Assembly (NCBI GenBank): GCA_036821825.1
Contig: DAISIV010000085.1
Coordinates: 1-8,640 of the forward strand
Direction: 5' to 3'
Source of the DNA: CAITZA01 sp937915285
GTDB taxonomy: Bacteria; Desulfobacterota; Desulfomonilia; Desulfomonilales; Desulfomonilaceae
Length of the DNA stretch: 8,640 bases
Below the pieces are notes generated by a model. It was not told where the DNA came from, did not search any database, and saw only the letters and a list, made by a program, of their open reading frames with translations. Positions 6,791 to 8,640 of this stretch are shown here, piece by piece (positions within the stretch are counted from its first letter, which is position 1; the number at the start of each line of letters is the position of its first letter). Both the position numbers and the translations under genes were made by a program.

Positions 6791-8233
6791 TTATCTCTCT
6801 CTTCCCCGGTAGGCCATGTCCAGAATCTCGAGCCTGTTATTGGCATCAGGATACATTCTCGAAGGGCCTTCCGTAACTACCGCGAGTTCTCCGTCCATAC
6901 CGTTCTCCTCGAGCCAGGCCGACACGTAGGCTTTCCAGTTTTCGGGGTGCTTGGCCTCACAAACGGGAATGACACCCGAGGAAAACTGCAGTTGCTGACA
7001 TGTGTTTTCCTCCGAACTCACTGCGACAATCCAGATGGGAAGGCGGAATCTTGCGATGCTTCTGGCAGTAGCGCCGCCGTGCGTTGGAACGAATACCGCT
7101 GCAGGGTCTGAGTATGTCAGGACGGTTTCCACACCGAGGTCAATGAGCCTTGCGGTGGGAACCTTGCCCTTGAGATCTATGCCTTTGAACAGCTCCTTGG
7201 CGCTGACCACAGCGCGATACGGCTCGATGGCTCCGGCTATCTTGGCAAGCGTCTCGGCGGACTCGACAGGGTATCTGCCCATTGCGGATTCTCCGGAGAG
7301 CATTACACAATCTGTCCCATCGAGGATCGCATTGGCCACATCAGTTGCCTCGGCGCGGGTGGGACGCCGGTTGCTGGTCATTGATTCCAGCATCTGTGTT
7401 GCCGTTATTACAGGCTTGGCCCACATGTTCGCCTTTCGCATTATTTGTTTCTGGACTACGGGAATCCGTTCGATGGGCAGTTCCACACCGAGGTCACCCC
7501 TGGCGATCATCACGGCATCTGCTGAAGTTATTATGTCGTCCAGGTAATTGAGCGCCCTTGATCGTTCGATTTTTGCGATTATAAAGGGATTGTAACCGAG
7601 AGCCGACGCCGCATCGCGCACGGCCTTAATATCGGCCGCATTCTCGACGAACGACTGGCTCACGGCGTCAACACCGTTTTCAAGAGCAAACTTCATACAG
7701 TTGTAGTCGTGGTCCGTGAAAGCGCTGACTCCGAGGTCGATATCAGGCAGGTTGAGACCCTTGCGCGAACTCAGCTCACCACCAACAATGACACGGCACT
7801 GTACATTGCTGCCCTGGACCTTCTCAACATCGATCTGAACCAAACCGTCATTCAAGTAGAGTGTGTCACCGGGCTGAACCACTTTGGGGAGGCGGCTAAA
7901 GGTGACTGAGACCCTACTGGAATCGCCGACTACGTCGTCAGTCGTGAGCGTGAAAAGGTCGCCAGGCTGAAGATCTATAGGTTCAGTCTCAAATGTCCCG
8001 ATCCGAATCTTCGGTCCGGGAAGGTCTGCCATGATGGCAAGACGTCGCCCCGTGTTTCTGGATGCGGCTCTGAGATCCTGGATAACCTCTTTGTGGCCCA
8101 GGAAATCCCCGTGGGAGAAATTGAGCCTGGCCACGCTCATACCGGCCAGCAATAGCTTTTCCATCACTTCTCGGGATCGCGATGCCGGCCCTATTGTACA
8201 TACGATTTTGGTCTTACAGTGTGGCAGTTGCAT
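6791..8233 (-). CDS. pyk: Pyruvate kinase
   Basis: This cytoplasmic glycolytic enzyme of 480 residues transfers phosphate from phosphoenolpyruvate to ADP, yielding ATP and pyruvate. The length matches bacterial enzymes, and all catalytic landmarks are present. The N terminus has KTKIVCTIGPAS, with Arg36, Asn38 and Ser40 in VARLNFSHGDF. MADLPGPKIRIG lies near residues 68-79 and a B domain at about 80-170. Signature IIAKIERSRALNYLDDII carries catalytic Lys221 and metal ligand Glu223. ARGDLGVELP has metal ligand Asp247, and KPVITATQMLESM and RPTRAEATDVANAILDGTD follow. The C-terminal regulatory domain (about 345-480, THGGATARSIARFR) is complete, so allosteric control is likely, though the effector is not readable. 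The start at 8233 is supported by GGAGG (8240-8244) six bases upstream. Its G+C is clearly higher than in the genes to the left. Remnants of an acetyltransferase and acetate kinase lie directly upstream on the same strand. Confidence 0.97.
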   Translation of the reverse strand: MQLPHCKTKIVCTIGPASRSREVMEKLLLAGMSVARLNFSHGDFLGHKEVIQDLRAASRNTGRRLAIMADLPGPKIRIGTFETEPIDLQPGDLFTLTTDDVVGDSSRVSVTFSRLPKVVQPGDTLYLNDGLVQIDVEKVQGSNVQCRVIVGGELSSRKGLNLPDIDLGVSAFTDHDYNCMKFALENGVDAVSQSFVENAADIKAVRDAASALGYNPFIIAKIERSRALNYLDDIITSADAVMIARGDLGVELPIERIPVVQKQIMRKANMWAKPVITATQMLESMTSNRRPTRAEATDVANAILDGTDCVMLSGESAMGRYPVESAETLAKIAGAIEPYRAVVSAKELFKGIDLKGKVPTARLIDLGVETVLTYSDPAAVFVPTHGGATARSIARFRLPIWIVAVSSEENTCQQLQFSSGVIPVCEAKHPENWKAYVSAWLEENGMDGELAVVTEGPSRMYPDANNRLEILDMAYRGRER

Positions 8234-8277
8234 TCATATCCTCCATCTGCCCAACGTCATATCGTTGAGGAGCTTTT

Positions 8278-8454
8278 CTAAACTGAAAATCGGAAATAGT
8301 ACGTCAGGCTGCTTGCAATTCGTTGTCCCTGAGAGCCCTTCTCAATTGTGAATGCAATTTCCGCCCGGCGCGCCTCCCCTTGTGGATCATTCATGATGTA
8401 GCCTCCCCCTCCAATTATGGTTTCCTCCCCCTCGATCACTCGGAATCGTTGCCA
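8278..8454 (-). pseudogene. Fragment of a GNAT-family acetyltransferase
   Basis: Fifty-eight open codons between two stops read like the core of a GNAT N-acetyltransferase: FRVIEGEETIIGGGGYI, then the RAEIAFTIEKGSQGQRIASS stretch. That corresponds to the beta strands plus the acetyl-CoA-binding motif A, where relatives have AEIAFxVxDxxQGQGIGxxLL. The glycine expected after QGQ is Arg here, and the frame stops at 8280-8278 before motif B. Both the N-terminal third and the C-terminal half are missing, so activity is very unlikely. Part of it could still be translated: an ATG at 8394 follows GGAGG by 7 bases and would give 38 residues, but that purine-rich run also encodes the glycine stretch and may be accidental. 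The reading frame is the same as that of the acetate-kinase remnant upstream. Family assignment is by remembered motif pattern. Confidence 0.6.
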
Positions 8455-8640
8455 CTACTGCCCCCGTCTTTCAGCTAACACAATGGCATCGACGACACCG
8501 AGAACAGCGACATAAGCGCCGATGTATTTCTTGATGCGGTAACAGAACATCTCTATGGCCAGACCCGCTCTTTCATTACCTTACGTTGCCAGATTAATGA
8601 TTTCCCGCATGTCGTTCAGCCCGAAAATCCACTCGCGTCC
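8455..8640 (-). pseudogene. ackA: Acetate kinase gene remnant, 3' part, cut by the window edge
   Basis: Read from the right edge leftward, one frame gives FGLNDMREIINLAT, a TAA stop (8583-8581), then GNERAGLAIEMFCYRIKKY followed by IGAYVAVLGVVDAIVLAERR and a TAG (8457-8455). This is the conserved region near residues 270-340 of the roughly 400-residue acetate kinases, which interconvert acetate plus ATP and acetyl phosphate plus ADP. Relatives continue from LGGVDAIVFT into GGIGENS, a nucleotide-binding motif. Here that stretch is replaced by LAERRGQ and a stop, and the last 60-70 residues are absent. The internal TAA, the lost motif and the missing C terminus show it is dead, at least in this part. 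Whether the 5' part beyond the window is intact cannot be judged. The identification rests on the strong NERAxLAxxMFxYRIKKYIGAY pattern. Confidence 0.8.

Noticed and set aside
7002..7547. 181-codon plus-strand frame inside pyruvate kinase
   Set aside because: It is an antisense shadow; the minus-strand frame carries every pyruvate-kinase motif.
8402..8433. Direct repeat CCTCCCCCTC at 8402-8411 and 8424-8433, 22 bases apart
   Set aside because: On the - strand both copies lie in the GNAT remnant and encode its EGEE and GGGG stretches, so coding history explains them better than a binding site.

Overview
The window looks like a chromosomal segment of a Gram-negative bacterium. It carries an AcrAB/MexEF-type RND efflux pair, which needs an outer membrane, together with lipoproteins that have bacterial lipoboxes. 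An anaerobic, Desulfobacterota-like host is my guess from the look of the IS630 remnant and the acetate-kinase fragment. That assignment is an impression, not something the sequence proves.

Layout, left to right. Positions 1-155 hold no gene I can support. Positions 156 to about 550 (+) hold a decayed IS630-family transposase with an intact N-terminal helix-turn-helix but in-frame stops. Positions 615-1469 (-) encode a coiled-coil membrane-anchored or lipoprotein of unknown function with a strong Shine-Dalgarno. A divergent intergenic region of about 370 bp (1470-1839) contains several dyads that could be operators. Positions 1840-2982 (+) encode an RND periplasmic adaptor lipoprotein, and 3034-6147 (+) the HAE1-type RND pump. 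The two are 51 bp apart, each with a good ribosome binding site, and probably form an operon. No outer-membrane TolC/OprM-type gene and no regulator gene is present in the window. Positions 6148-6790 contain no supportable gene. Positions 6791-8233 (-) encode a complete pyruvate kinase. Upstream of it on the same strand are two gene wrecks: a GNAT acetyltransferase fragment (8278-8454) and the 3' part of an acetate kinase gene (8455 to the window edge), broken by an in-frame stop and by loss of the nucleotide-binding motif.

Functionally, the adaptor and pump should export hydrophobic or amphipathic compounds by proton antiport, using an outer-membrane channel encoded elsewhere. Pyruvate kinase is core glycolysis. 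The decayed acetate kinase and acetyltransferase beside it suggest that an acetate/acetyl-CoA locus once stood here and has eroded. G+C counted by hand on single 60-base lines is about 40% in the lipoprotein gene, 47% in the pump gene and 53-60% in pyruvate kinase. This fits a transferred efflux/lipoprotein block next to an older chromosomal gene. I see no CRISPR array, tRNA, rRNA, or intact mobile element.
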